Shown here piece after piece: positions 6,700-13,511 of a DNA stretch of 20,657 bases (within the stretch, counting starts at the first letter, position 1; each line of letters opens with the position of its first letter). A program made the translations under genes and the position numbers. The DNA is taken from contig CAAFWX010000235.1 in the NCBI GenBank assembly GCA_900766795.1, positions 1 through 20,657 of the forward strand, read 5' to 3'. Source of the DNA: Oscillospiraceae bacterium (lineage in GTDB: Bacteria > Bacillota_A > Clostridia > Oscillospirales > Ruminococcaceae). The notes beneath the pieces are model-generated. The model was not told where the DNA came from. It did no database searches and saw only the letters and a program-made list of their open reading frames with translations.

Positions 6700-7884
6700 T
6701 TATTTGGGAGTCTTTTTTGCCGAGCGGCTCAGCAGCACAAGCGCCGCCACCAGCGCCACGGGGAATGTCACTCCCGCAAGCAGACCTGCTTTAAGGTCAT
6801 CTCCCGCGCTCTGGGTAACGCTGCCCACCAGCGCAGGACCCAACGCTCCGCCCAAATCCCCCGCCATGGCAAGCAGCGCGAACATTGCCGTGCCGCCCAG
6901 CGGAATACGCGCGGAGCATACGCTGATAGTGCCCGGCCAGAGTATCCCGACGGAAAATCCGCAGAGAATGCAGCCGACAAGCCCCAAAACAGGGCTGTCC
7001 GACAGCGAAGCGAGAAGATAGCAGAACACGCAAAGGCAGCCCGAGGAAATCATGAATTTCGTGAGGTTAATCCTGCTGCCGAATTTCCCGAAAAACACCC
7101 TGCAAACGCCCATTGCTGCGGCAAACAGACACGGCCCCGCAAGGTCGCCCGCCGATTTCGACAGCCCCAGCGCCGACTCCGCAAAGGCGGAAGCCCACTG
7201 CGCCATTGAAAGCTCGGCGGCCCCCGCGCAGACCATGAGCACTATCGCAATCCAGAAAACAGGCAGCCGAAGCAGCGCGCCTATCCCAAGACCCTTGTCC
7301 TCGCCCGTGGGGCGCTCTATGGGGCACACCGCGAAGTTGTACACATTGTACAGCGGAACCGCCGCCCACAGGCAGGCAAGAATCCGCCAATTCTCCAGCC
7401 CGAACGCGGAAAAGAACAGCGTTGACAGCAGCACAACTCCCACCACGCCCCAGCAGTAAAACGAGTGCAGCAGGCTCATTGCGGCTTCCTTGTGGTCAGA
7501 GGGGCAGGCTTCCACGATGGGGCTTACCAGCACCTCGATAAGCCCGCTTCCCACGGCGTAGACGATTACGCTCAGAATAATCCCCACAAAAGGGTCGGCG
7601 AACAAATCGGGGAGAAACGCAAGTCCCACAAGCCCCACGCAAGAGCACACCTCAGACGCCACCACGCACACGCGGTAGCCTATCCTGTCGGCAAACCTTG
7701 CGCACAGCACGTCCACGACAAGCTGCGTCAGAAAAAACACCGATGAAATCAGCGCGATTTTTCCAAGCTCAATCCCGTAGGACAAATGAAACTCCAGAAA
7801 AAGCAGCGGCGCAAAGTTCGCCGTAATCGCCTGCGTGATAAACCCGAGATAGCAGGCGAGCATGGTTTTGTTGTAGTTCTTCAT
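6700..7884 (-). CDS. Major facilitator superfamily (MFS) transporter
   Basis: A 394-residue protein, hydrophobic along its length and consistent with the usual 12 transmembrane helices. The loop between the second and third helices carries a motif-A-like FADRIGYR (about residues 64-71). This fits a proton-coupled secondary transporter of the sugar/drug MFS class; the substrate cannot be told. Its ATG overlaps the stop of the upstream deacetylase by four bases (ATGA), so the two are translationally coupled and probably act on related compounds. No separate Shine-Dalgarno is obvious. The 3' end has a second, partial copy 511 bases away at 6186-6233, on the other side of a palindromic repeat element. 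Confidence 0.85.
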   Translation of the reverse strand: MKNYNKTMLACYLGFITQAITANFAPLLFLEFHLSYGIELGKIALISSVFFLTQLVVDVLCARFADRIGYRVCVVASEVCSCVGLVGLAFLPDLFADPFVGIILSVIVYAVGSGLIEVLVSPIVEACPSDHKEAAMSLLHSFYCWGVVGVVLLSTLFFSAFGLENWRILACLWAAVPLYNVYNFAVCPIERPTGEDKGLGIGALLRLPVFWIAIVLMVCAGAAELSMAQWASAFAESALGLSKSAGDLAGPCLFAAAMGVCRVFFGKFGSRINLTKFMISSGCLCVFCYLLASLSDSPVLGLVGCILCGFSVGILWPGTISVCSARIPLGGTAMFALLAMAGDLGGALGPALVGSVTQSAGDDLKAGLLAGVTFPVALVAALVLLSRSAKKTPK

Positions 7885-8579
7885 TTGCCGTAGAACGGGC
7901 GGAGCACCTCGCTGTTGGTGCCATAGAAGATATCATCGCGCCCGGAAAGCCTGCGGCAGATTTCCTCGATACGCTCCCAGTTGCGGTTGACATCAAACTC
8001 GTAGCTGTGCCCCCAGATATAGAGCATTTTCGGCTCAGGGCTTTTCTCGGGGTCAAGCGCTAGGAAGTCCTCAATGTAAGCGAAAGCCTGCTCGTCGTCG
8101 TGGTGCATTGCCGCTTTAAGCTCAAGCAGGTCGGCGGGAACTGCCGCGCCGCAGGTGGTTTTTACCGTGCGCGCATAGTTTATCCCGCATTGCTTCAGAA
8201 TTTCAATCACCTGTGGGTTGTAGGTGCCGTAGGGGTACGCCATGCCCTCGATTTTGCAGCCGAACATACGCTCAAGGTTCTCCTTGTCGAGCAGCACTTC
8301 GTTTCTTATCGTTTCGTCGCTGCACTTTGTAAGGTCGGCATGGGTCAGGCAGTGCACCGCGATTTCGTGCCCCTTATACAGCTCGGGAAGCCCATTTGCG
8401 TTCATGCGGTGCACCTCGACATCGCCTTTCATAAAGCAGCTTGCACCGGACATTATTCCGCTGTTAAGATTGAAGGTGCACTTCAGCCCGTATCGGTTAA
8501 ACAGCTCCACCAGGCGCTTGTCCTGCTCCACTCCGTCATCATAGCTGAAAGTGACCGCTTTTTTCTTACCGTTCCACAT
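7881..8579 (-). CDS. Polysaccharide deacetylase family protein (NodB fold, carbohydrate esterase 4-like)
   Basis: A 232-residue NodB-fold metal-dependent deacetylase. Visible motifs: FSYDDG with catalytic/metal Asp14-Asp15, HCLTH with metal ligands His76 and His80, AYPYG (114-118) in place of the more usual RxPYG, and WGHS with His191. The family removes N- or O-acetyl groups from glycans or related amides. There is no signal peptide or membrane anchor, so it probably works in the cytoplasm on a small imported substrate and not on the cell wall; coupling to an MFS transporter fits that inference. Start: GAGGGT seven bases upstream. First gene of a two-gene unit. Confidence 0.88.
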   Translation of the reverse strand: MWNGKKKAVTFSYDDGVEQDKRLVELFNRYGLKCTFNLNSGIMSGASCFMKGDVEVHRMNANGLPELYKGHEIAVHCLTHADLTKCSDETIRNEVLLDKENLERMFGCKIEGMAYPYGTYNPQVIEILKQCGINYARTVKTTCGAAVPADLLELKAAMHHDDEQAFAYIEDFLALDPEKSPEPKMLYIWGHSYEFDVNRNWERIEEICRRLSGRDDIFYGTNSEVLRPFYGK

Positions 8580-8604
8580 AATATACCCTCTGTATAATTT
8601 ATTT

Positions 8605-8656
8605 CAGGGCAGCGCCCTGATACGTCTATTATAGCACATCTCGCGAAAAACCACAA
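8605..8656 (-). promoter_or_regulatory. Promoter of the deacetylase-MFS unit with a hairpin at the transcript start
   Basis: Minus strand: TTGTGG (8651-8656), 17-base spacer, TATAAT (8628-8633). A perfect inverted repeat TCAGGGC-AGC-GCCCTGA (8605-8621) lies at the expected transcription start. It could be an operator or a 5' stem in the mRNA. Confidence 0.65.
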
Positions 8657-8850
8657 GTGGGGGCGGGCTTTGGTTGCCCTGTTCGTGTTGGGGGGGCTTT
8701 TCTTCCGCGCGTTCGGGCAAACATTCGGGTGACCAACGCAACAAACCTCGCAGAATGCGCTCAGAAGCCCGCAGAAGCCACGGCAGCAGCCTAGGCATGA
8801 AACTATATGGCTTGTGGCACAGGATGCTGTTTACGGCGCTTGTGGGGGCA

Positions 8851-8880
8851 GTAGGGGCGACCTATGGTCGCCCGCATTCA
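8851..8880. repeat. Short copy of the GTAGGGGCGACC hairpin repeat
   Basis: GTAGGGGCGACC-TAT-GGTCGCCCGC matches the opening hairpin of the elements at 4860 and 18708. Only one hairpin is left, and the closing inverted end is missing, so the copy looks truncated. The surrounding 8657-8850 shows no gene. Confidence 0.75.
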
Positions 8881-8959
8881 CGCAAGGAGGATTTCTTTTT
8901 GCCGAAAGCCGCCGCTCGCGCGCGCACGCGCGTATTCTTCTGCTTCTTATTATTCTTGT

Positions 8960-9050
8960 ATTATTATATAATAATGTAGGTAGGTTGATTTTCAGTTGAT
9001 AACCGTGTTGATTTTCTGTTGCTAACCGTGTTGATATCCTGTTATCTCCG
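8960..9050. repeat. AT palindrome and 23-bp tandem repeat
   Basis: ATTATTATATAATAAT (8960-8975) is a perfect 16-base palindrome. It is followed by a tandem repeat with unit starts at 8984, 9007 and 9030. Each unit begins GTTGATTTTC or a variant and holds a second GTTG 11 bases in; the first two units end TAACCGT. The third unit is degraded. More scattered GTTGA words follow to 9170. No gene is seen in 8881-9170. Confidence 0.7.
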
Positions 9051-9170
9051 AATTTCCCGCACTCCGTTTTTGGCTGTGTTATGCGGAATTTCGGCACTTA
9101 CACAGCGTGTTGTTTTCGAGTTGATATCCGATATGATATTCTGTTGAACATCGTGTTGATTTCGTGTTGC

Positions 9171-9212
9171 ACAAAAATGCGCCCAAACGTACATTTTTGT
9201 GCGTTCGGGCGC
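9171..9212 (-). terminator. Terminator of the MarR-ABC transporter operon
   Basis: Long imperfect stem between 9179 and 9212 (GCGCCC.AACG...CGTT.GGGCGC), followed on the minus strand by ATTTTTGTG. It sits about 30 bases beyond the transporter stop. Confidence 0.8.
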
Positions 9213-9240
9213 TTGGTATTGAGGAACATAACTCTTTGTA

Positions 9241-12033
9241 TTATTCTGTTCGCAGAGCCTCCACGGGGTCCTTTCTTGCGGCAAATCCCGCAGGGAACAA
9301 GCCCGCAATAAGCGTCAGGAACATGCTTATCAGCACGAGGATAACGCCGCCCTGCCACGGGAGAATGGAGTTCATGCTCTCGATATCCGTCAGATAGTGG
9401 ATTATCATGTTTATCGGGATATTCAGCAGCAGCGTTACGCCTATGCCAATAACGCCCGCCGCGAAGCCCACAATCAGCGTTTCCGCATTGAACACGCGCT
9501 TTACGTCGCGCTTGGAAGCGCCGATTGCACGCAGGATTCCGATTTCCTTGGTGCGCTCGAGCACGGAGATGTAGGTGATAATGCCAATCATGATGGAGGA
9601 TACCACCAGAGAGATGGCGACAAACGCAATCAGAATATAGGAAATCGCGTCAATGATGGAGCTTACGGAGCTTATCATAATGCCGATGTAGTCGGTGTAG
9701 TTGATTGCGTCCTCCTGCCTGTCCTCGTTTATCATTCGGTCGTTGTAGTCCTTGATGAACGCGGTGAGCGCTTCCTTGCCGTCAAAGTCGGTGCAGTATA
9801 TCATAATGGAACTGGGCTTTGCAAGGTCGGCTACTCCAAGCATTTCAAGGTTTCCGTCAAAGGTCGCGTCTGTGCTCTCAGGCTCGGCGGTAAGGCTCAT
9901 CATCTGCTGAAGCTGCTCGGCGGTCATGACATTCATGAAAGCAGTCATGATGGCAGTTTGGTCTACCATGGTGAACATTGCGGTCTGCTGTTCTGCGGGG
10001 GTCATAGTCATAAGCTGCTGAAGCTGCTCGGGAGTGAGCGCGCCCATGATTTCCTGCGTAAGCTGCATTACCTGCTCCTCGGTCATCATGCCCATAACCA
10101 TGCCCATTGCTTCTTCCTCGGACATAGGCTCCTCCGGCTCCTCGTCCTCTTTGGGGAACTCGATTCCCGTGAACACGTCCACCTCGGGATTCTCGCGCTG
10201 CTTTACAACAAGCTCGCTTTCGTTCACGCGGTTTATCATAAACTCGGTGAGCGCCGATGTGTAACCAATGCCTACGTTGTTGTTCGCTGCGATAAGGCTG
10301 TTGGAGTCGGGGCGGAGAATGCCCACAACCTTAATCAGCGGAGCGCTCTCAAGAGCAGCGTTCATATACTCCTCGTCCCCGCGCATGTCGTCATAGCCGC
10401 CCTCGTCGTTTTCCTTAAAGAAGTCGGAAACGGTCATGAGCCTGAACTCCAAATCCATCATCTCGTCATAGGTAAACGACAAATCGCCGGTATCAAAATC
10501 AAAGCTTTCTCCCGCCATGACCTTTGCCATCATGCCGGTAAGCTCGCTCTGGTCGCGAAGTCCGAGAGAGTAGAGCGCAACGTCGCTTATCTCGTTGTGC
10601 TCGTTTACCAGAATACAAACCTCGTTGTATCCCTCGGGAACACGTCCTGCGACTACCTCGTACTGGTCCTTTACGGTTTCGGTGCAGGGAAGCTCTGTCC
10701 ACGCGTTATAGCTTGACATCGCACCGCCGCCCACCATCATCGAGGAATAGCTGCTCTGCATTTTGTCAATGTTGCTTGCCATGGATTTGCCCATCATGGC
10801 TTCCATAACGGTCGAGGGGTTTATCTGCACAACCTCGTCATTGATGTTTTTGCCGTATATGTAGAGGTTGGGAGAATAGGAGTACCTTATCTCGGTCACG
10901 TTGTCGAGAATGTTGTCGGGGTTGCTTTCGAGGTATTCCTTGAACTTGGAGAGGTTGTTTGTCTGCATTTCCGAAAGCATAAGCTTTACCATCTCGGTGG
11001 AGATGTCGTTGGTGTAAATTCTGTCGGGTTCGCGGTTTTCAAACCTGTCCTCTCTTACGCCCATCATGGACTCCATCATGCTTCCGTAGTCGATGGTTTC
11101 CTGCTGAATGGAGATAGGATAGGAAGCGAGCGTAGAGCGCTCAACGCTGTCGATATAGGTCTGAACGCCGTTCGACAGCGAGAGAATGAGCGCAATGCCT
11201 ATGATACCGATACTTCCCGCAAAGGAGGTGAGAAAGGTTCTGCCCTTTTTGGTCAGCAGGTTGTTTCTCGAAAGCGCAAGCGCCGTTGCAAAGGACATGG
11301 AGGTCTTTCCCTTGCCCTTGTTTACGGTGCTCTTTTTCTCGGCGGGAGCGTTTCCGTCAAAGGGGTTGCTGTCGCCGATGATTTTGCCGTCAAGCAGCTT
11401 TACGATTCGCGTGGAATACTTCTCCGCAAGCTCGGGATTGTGAGTTACCATAATGACAAGCCTGTCACGGGCTATCTCCTTGATAAGCTCCATTATCTGG
11501 ACGGAGGTTTCGCTGTCAAGCGCGCCTGTCGGCTCGTCCGCAAGCAGGATATCCGGGTCGTTTACAAGCGCACGCGCAATGGCAACGCGCTGCATTTGAC
11601 CGCCCGACATCTGATTCGGGCGCTTGTTAAGCTGATTTCCAAGCCCCACCTTTTCGAGAGCCTCCTTCGCACGCTGTCTGCGCTCGGACTTGCTTACTCC
11701 CGAGAGTGTGAGCGCAAGCTCGACATTCGACAGCACCGTCTGGTGAGGAATGAGGTTGTAGCTTTGGAAGATAAAGCCGACGGAGTGGTTGCGGTAGGTG
11801 TCCCAGTCGCGGTCCTTGTACTCCTTGGTGGACTTTCCGTTGATGATAAGGTCGCCCGAGGTGTAGTGGTCAAGTCCGCCGATAATGTTCAGCAGCGTGG
11901 TCTTTCCGCAGCCCGACTGACCGAGAATGGACACAAGCTCGCTTTCGCGGAAGCTTATCGACACGTCCCGCAGCGCATGAACAACATCTCCGCCCGCGTT
12001 GTAATCCTTGGTTATGTTCTTGATTTCAAGCAT
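9241..12033 (-). CDS. ABC exporter with fused ATPase and FtsX/MacB-type permease
   Basis: A 930-residue single-chain transporter. The N-terminal ATPase has Walker A GQSGCGKT (38-45), Q-loop Gln90, signature MSGGQ (142-146, Met in place of the usual Leu), Walker B LLADEP (Asp166-Glu167) and His198. The permease starts with a helix near 268-290. A large extracellular domain of about 490 residues follows, then three helices near 786-820, 853-880 and 894-918 (FtsX domain). The family works by mechanotransmission: export of peptides or antibiotics, or signalling, rather than classical transport. Residues 637-713 are an acidic-then-methionine-rich insertion with four loose T-x-EQ-x-x-x-M repeats. 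AAGGAAC precedes the start. It lies 17 bases after a MarR gene, in one operon. Confidence 0.9.
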   Translation of the reverse strand: MLEIKNITKDYNAGGDVVHALRDVSISFRESELVSILGQSGCGKTTLLNIIGGLDHYTSGDLIINGKSTKEYKDRDWDTYRNHSVGFIFQSYNLIPHQTVLSNVELALTLSGVSKSERRQRAKEALEKVGLGNQLNKRPNQMSGGQMQRVAIARALVNDPDILLADEPTGALDSETSVQIMELIKEIARDRLVIMVTHNPELAEKYSTRIVKLLDGKIIGDSNPFDGNAPAEKKSTVNKGKGKTSMSFATALALSRNNLLTKKGRTFLTSFAGSIGIIGIALILSLSNGVQTYIDSVERSTLASYPISIQQETIDYGSMMESMMGVREDRFENREPDRIYTNDISTEMVKLMLSEMQTNNLSKFKEYLESNPDNILDNVTEIRYSYSPNLYIYGKNINDEVVQINPSTVMEAMMGKSMASNIDKMQSSYSSMMVGGGAMSSYNAWTELPCTETVKDQYEVVAGRVPEGYNEVCILVNEHNEISDVALYSLGLRDQSELTGMMAKVMAGESFDFDTGDLSFTYDEMMDLEFRLMTVSDFFKENDEGGYDDMRGDEEYMNAALESAPLIKVVGILRPDSNSLIAANNNVGIGYTSALTEFMINRVNESELVVKQRENPEVDVFTGIEFPKEDEEPEEPMSEEEAMGMVMGMMTEEQVMQLTQEIMGALTPEQLQQLMTMTPAEQQTAMFTMVDQTAIMTAFMNVMTAEQLQQMMSLTAEPESTDATFDGNLEMLGVADLAKPSSIMIYCTDFDGKEALTAFIKDYNDRMINEDRQEDAINYTDYIGIMISSVSSIIDAISYILIAFVAISLVVSSIMIGIITYISVLERTKEIGILRAIGASKRDVKRVFNAETLIVGFAAGVIGIGVTLLLNIPINMIIHYLTDIESMNSILPWQGGVILVLISMFLTLIAGLFPAGFAARKDPVEALRTE

Positions 12034-12050
12034 TTATTTGTTCCTTTCTT

Positions 12051-12575
12051 CTATAATGTATCTGTACAGCGCTGTTTTCCGCCGCCCGCTTCCTCGGCAA
12101 ACGCTTCTGTAAGCTTGCAGTGCAGGTCTACCATCGTCACAAGCTCCTCGTCCGAAAAATGCGACAGCACTCTCTCCAGAAGCGCCGACAAGCAGCACAC
12201 GTTGCGCTTAAGCACCTCGCTGCCCTTTTCGGTCACAACGAGCTTTACGCTTCGCCTGTCCCTGTCGTCGGAATGCCGCTCGACAAGCCGCTTGCTTTCA
12301 AGGGACTTAAGCGTGCGCGACACGGCGGGCACCGACACCGAGAGCATTGCCGCGGCTTCGGCCACCGAAACGGGCTTGCCGCCGTTTTTTCCTGCCGCGG
12401 CTTCGGCGGTGTATATAAGCGAAAACTCCGCCACGGTTACGTCCTCTGTAAATGGCAGGAGATTGAGGCTGCTCATGCGCTGAATGCTTTTCAGAAACCG
12501 CGCATAGTCCTCAGCGGACAGCCGCAGCTTTTGCGCGCCGTCGCTGTCTAAAACAGAATCCCAAAGGCAAATCAT
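12051..12575 (-). CDS. MarR family transcriptional regulator
   Basis: A 174-residue dimeric winged-helix repressor or activator. The DNA-binding part is clear: the helix around SVPAVSRTLKSLESKRLVER (about 80-99) and the wing DDRDRRSVKLVVTEKG (about 103-118), flanked by helices for dimerisation. The frame is open back to 12635, but that ATG lies on the -10 box of the promoter, so the start at 12575 (MICLWDSV), preceded by GGGTGAG, is preferred. It is first in an operon with the ABC exporter, the usual layout for a ligand-sensing regulator that controls its own efflux pump. Two Cys near the dimer helices (VCCLS) might matter for sensing, which is speculative. Confidence 0.9.
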   Translation of the reverse strand: MICLWDSVLDSDGAQKLRLSAEDYARFLKSIQRMSSLNLLPFTEDVTVAEFSLIYTAEAAAGKNGGKPVSVAEAAAMLSVSVPAVSRTLKSLESKRLVERHSDDRDRRSVKLVVTEKGSEVLKRNVCCLSALLERVLSHFSDEELVTMVDLHCKLTEAFAEEAGGGKQRCTDTL

Positions 12576-12596
12576 CTTCTCACCCGCTTTCCAATC

Positions 12597-12615
12597 GTTA
12601 ACATAGTTATTTAAC
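12597..12615. promoter_or_regulatory. Candidate MarR operator
   Basis: GTTAACATAGTTATTTAAC holds inverted GTTAA/TTAAC arms and an inner GTTA-TT-TAAC. It lies just downstream of the -10 box, in the leader of the marR-ABC operon, where bound repressor would block transcription. TTAAC-type half-sites are common for this family. The assignment is inferred from position and symmetry. Confidence 0.5.
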
Positions 12616-12625
12616 CACGTTTCAC

Positions 12626-12654
12626 ATTTTACCACTCCGAGGGATAGCTGTCAA
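12626..12654 (-). promoter_or_regulatory. SigA-type promoter of the MarR-ABC operon
   Basis: Minus strand: TTGACA (12649-12654), 17-base spacer, TAAAAT (12626-12631). The transcript should begin near 12619, leaving a leader of about 44 bases that contains the candidate operator. Confidence 0.8.
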
Positions 12655-12755
12655 TAGTCCACAAAGCAATTCGGCGTATTGCATAAATTTTGCTGCTGTG
12701 GTGCATTTTATTGGTAACGCAACCTGAAAATAACGTGAAAAGCTGTGATGGAAAA

Positions 12756-13115
12756 ATGATGAAAAAGCTTTGGGGAGCATATTGGGCGGCTGTGGGAGTG
12801 ACGGCGGCAGGCGCGGGGCTTCTTTGGTGGATTTCTTCGGCGGCAGGGTTGGCGGCTGCGGCTGCCGCGGCGGTTTTTCTTGTCTGGTGGACGGTCTACT
12901 TCCGAAAGCTGCATTACTCCTTAGAAAACAACGCGCTTATTATACAAAGCGGAATAGTATTCCAAAAGGAAATCCATATTCCGACGGGTAATATTCTCTG
13001 GAGCACAAGAGTTTCGCTGTGCCTTTTTGGGAGCAGGAGAATGGCTCTGTTTACGCTTTTGCGAACCGCTTCTCATAATGCTGTAATATTTGCTGAGTAT
13101 TCAACGGACAGTTAA
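12756..13115 (+). CDS. Small membrane protein with bacterial PH-like (YdbS/DUF304-type) domain
   Basis: About 119 residues. Two hydrophobic segments at roughly 8-27 and 29-48 (an Ala-rich stretch) are followed by a soluble part: YSLENNALIIQSGIVFQKEI, then HIPTGNILWSTRV. This is the pattern of the bacterial PH (bPH_2, YdbS-like) fold, with Y-x-L-x-x-x-x-L-x-I-x-x-G and an IP-x-x-x-I strand. Such proteins are often paired with a YdbT-like partner, which is missing here; function unknown. Adjacent ATGs at 12756 and 12759 are both possible, and the ribosome binding site is weak (GATGGA). The frame stays open to 12690 without a better start. The protein is shorter than typical YdbS, and no promoter or terminator is clear. 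Confidence 0.6.
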   Translation: MMKKLWGAYWAAVGVTAAGAGLLWWISSAAGLAAAAAAAVFLVWWTVYFRKLHYSLENNALIIQSGIVFQKEIHIPTGNILWSTRVSLCLFGSRRMALFTLLRTASHNAVIFAEYSTDS

Positions 13116-13421
13116 TTTGGTGTTGAAAACTCGTGCCTTACACAGCATATTGTGTTAAAAACTCCCGACTTCTCAACGCTTTTAACATAGTTTTCAACAG
13201 AGAGTTTAATTTCAACAATTCGTAAATTCTGCTTTTTTCCCCTCAACAATGCCTTTTTCGAGGATTGCGGCTTAACCTCGGGATTATTACGCAAAATAAA
13301 TTAAATCCTCGGAATGCCGCTGTGCAAAGCGAATCCCGCTGTTTTTTCGGGAAAGCGCGTTTGCGGGGATATTACGCGGGGTAATCCACACAGCCTGCCG
13401 CGCGAAAGGCGATAAAAACAG
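13116..13421. other. Intergenic region upstream of the secA promoter, no gene
   Basis: AT-rich first half with several GTTGAAAAC/GTTTTCAAC-type words (near 13121, 13190 and 13211) and TTACACAGCATATTG, similar to TTACACAGCGTGTTG at 9098. The second half holds small inverted repeats (CCCG/CGGG at about 13336-13352, GGATATTAC/GTAATCC at about 13367-13387). I see no coding region, RNA gene or known riboswitch. Confidence 0.5.
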
Positions 13422-13450
13422 TTGACAAATCAAAGGTTATATAGTATAAT
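13422..13450 (+). promoter_or_regulatory. SigA-type promoter of secA
   Basis: TTGACA (13422-13427), 17-base spacer, TATAAT (13445-13450), full consensus. The leader is about 55 bases. Confidence 0.88.
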
Positions 13451-13511
13451 ATAAGTTGAATATTTGTATTCCAAAATATAAATGCGAACCAAAGAAAGGT
13501 AATGCTTAATA

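Noticed and set aside
9397..10716. Plus-strand open frame of 439 codons opposite the ABC exporter
   Set aside because: Antisense to the conserved FtsX domain and extracellular part; His/Val-rich composition typical of shadow frames.
12576..12635. N-terminal 20-codon extension of the MarR protein
   Set aside because: The upstream ATG overlaps the -10 box of a consensus promoter, so it would not be on the transcript.
13116..13421. Riboswitch or structured RNA ahead of secA
   Set aside because: The region lies upstream of the secA promoter and shows only small inverted repeats; no known aptamer pattern was recognised.
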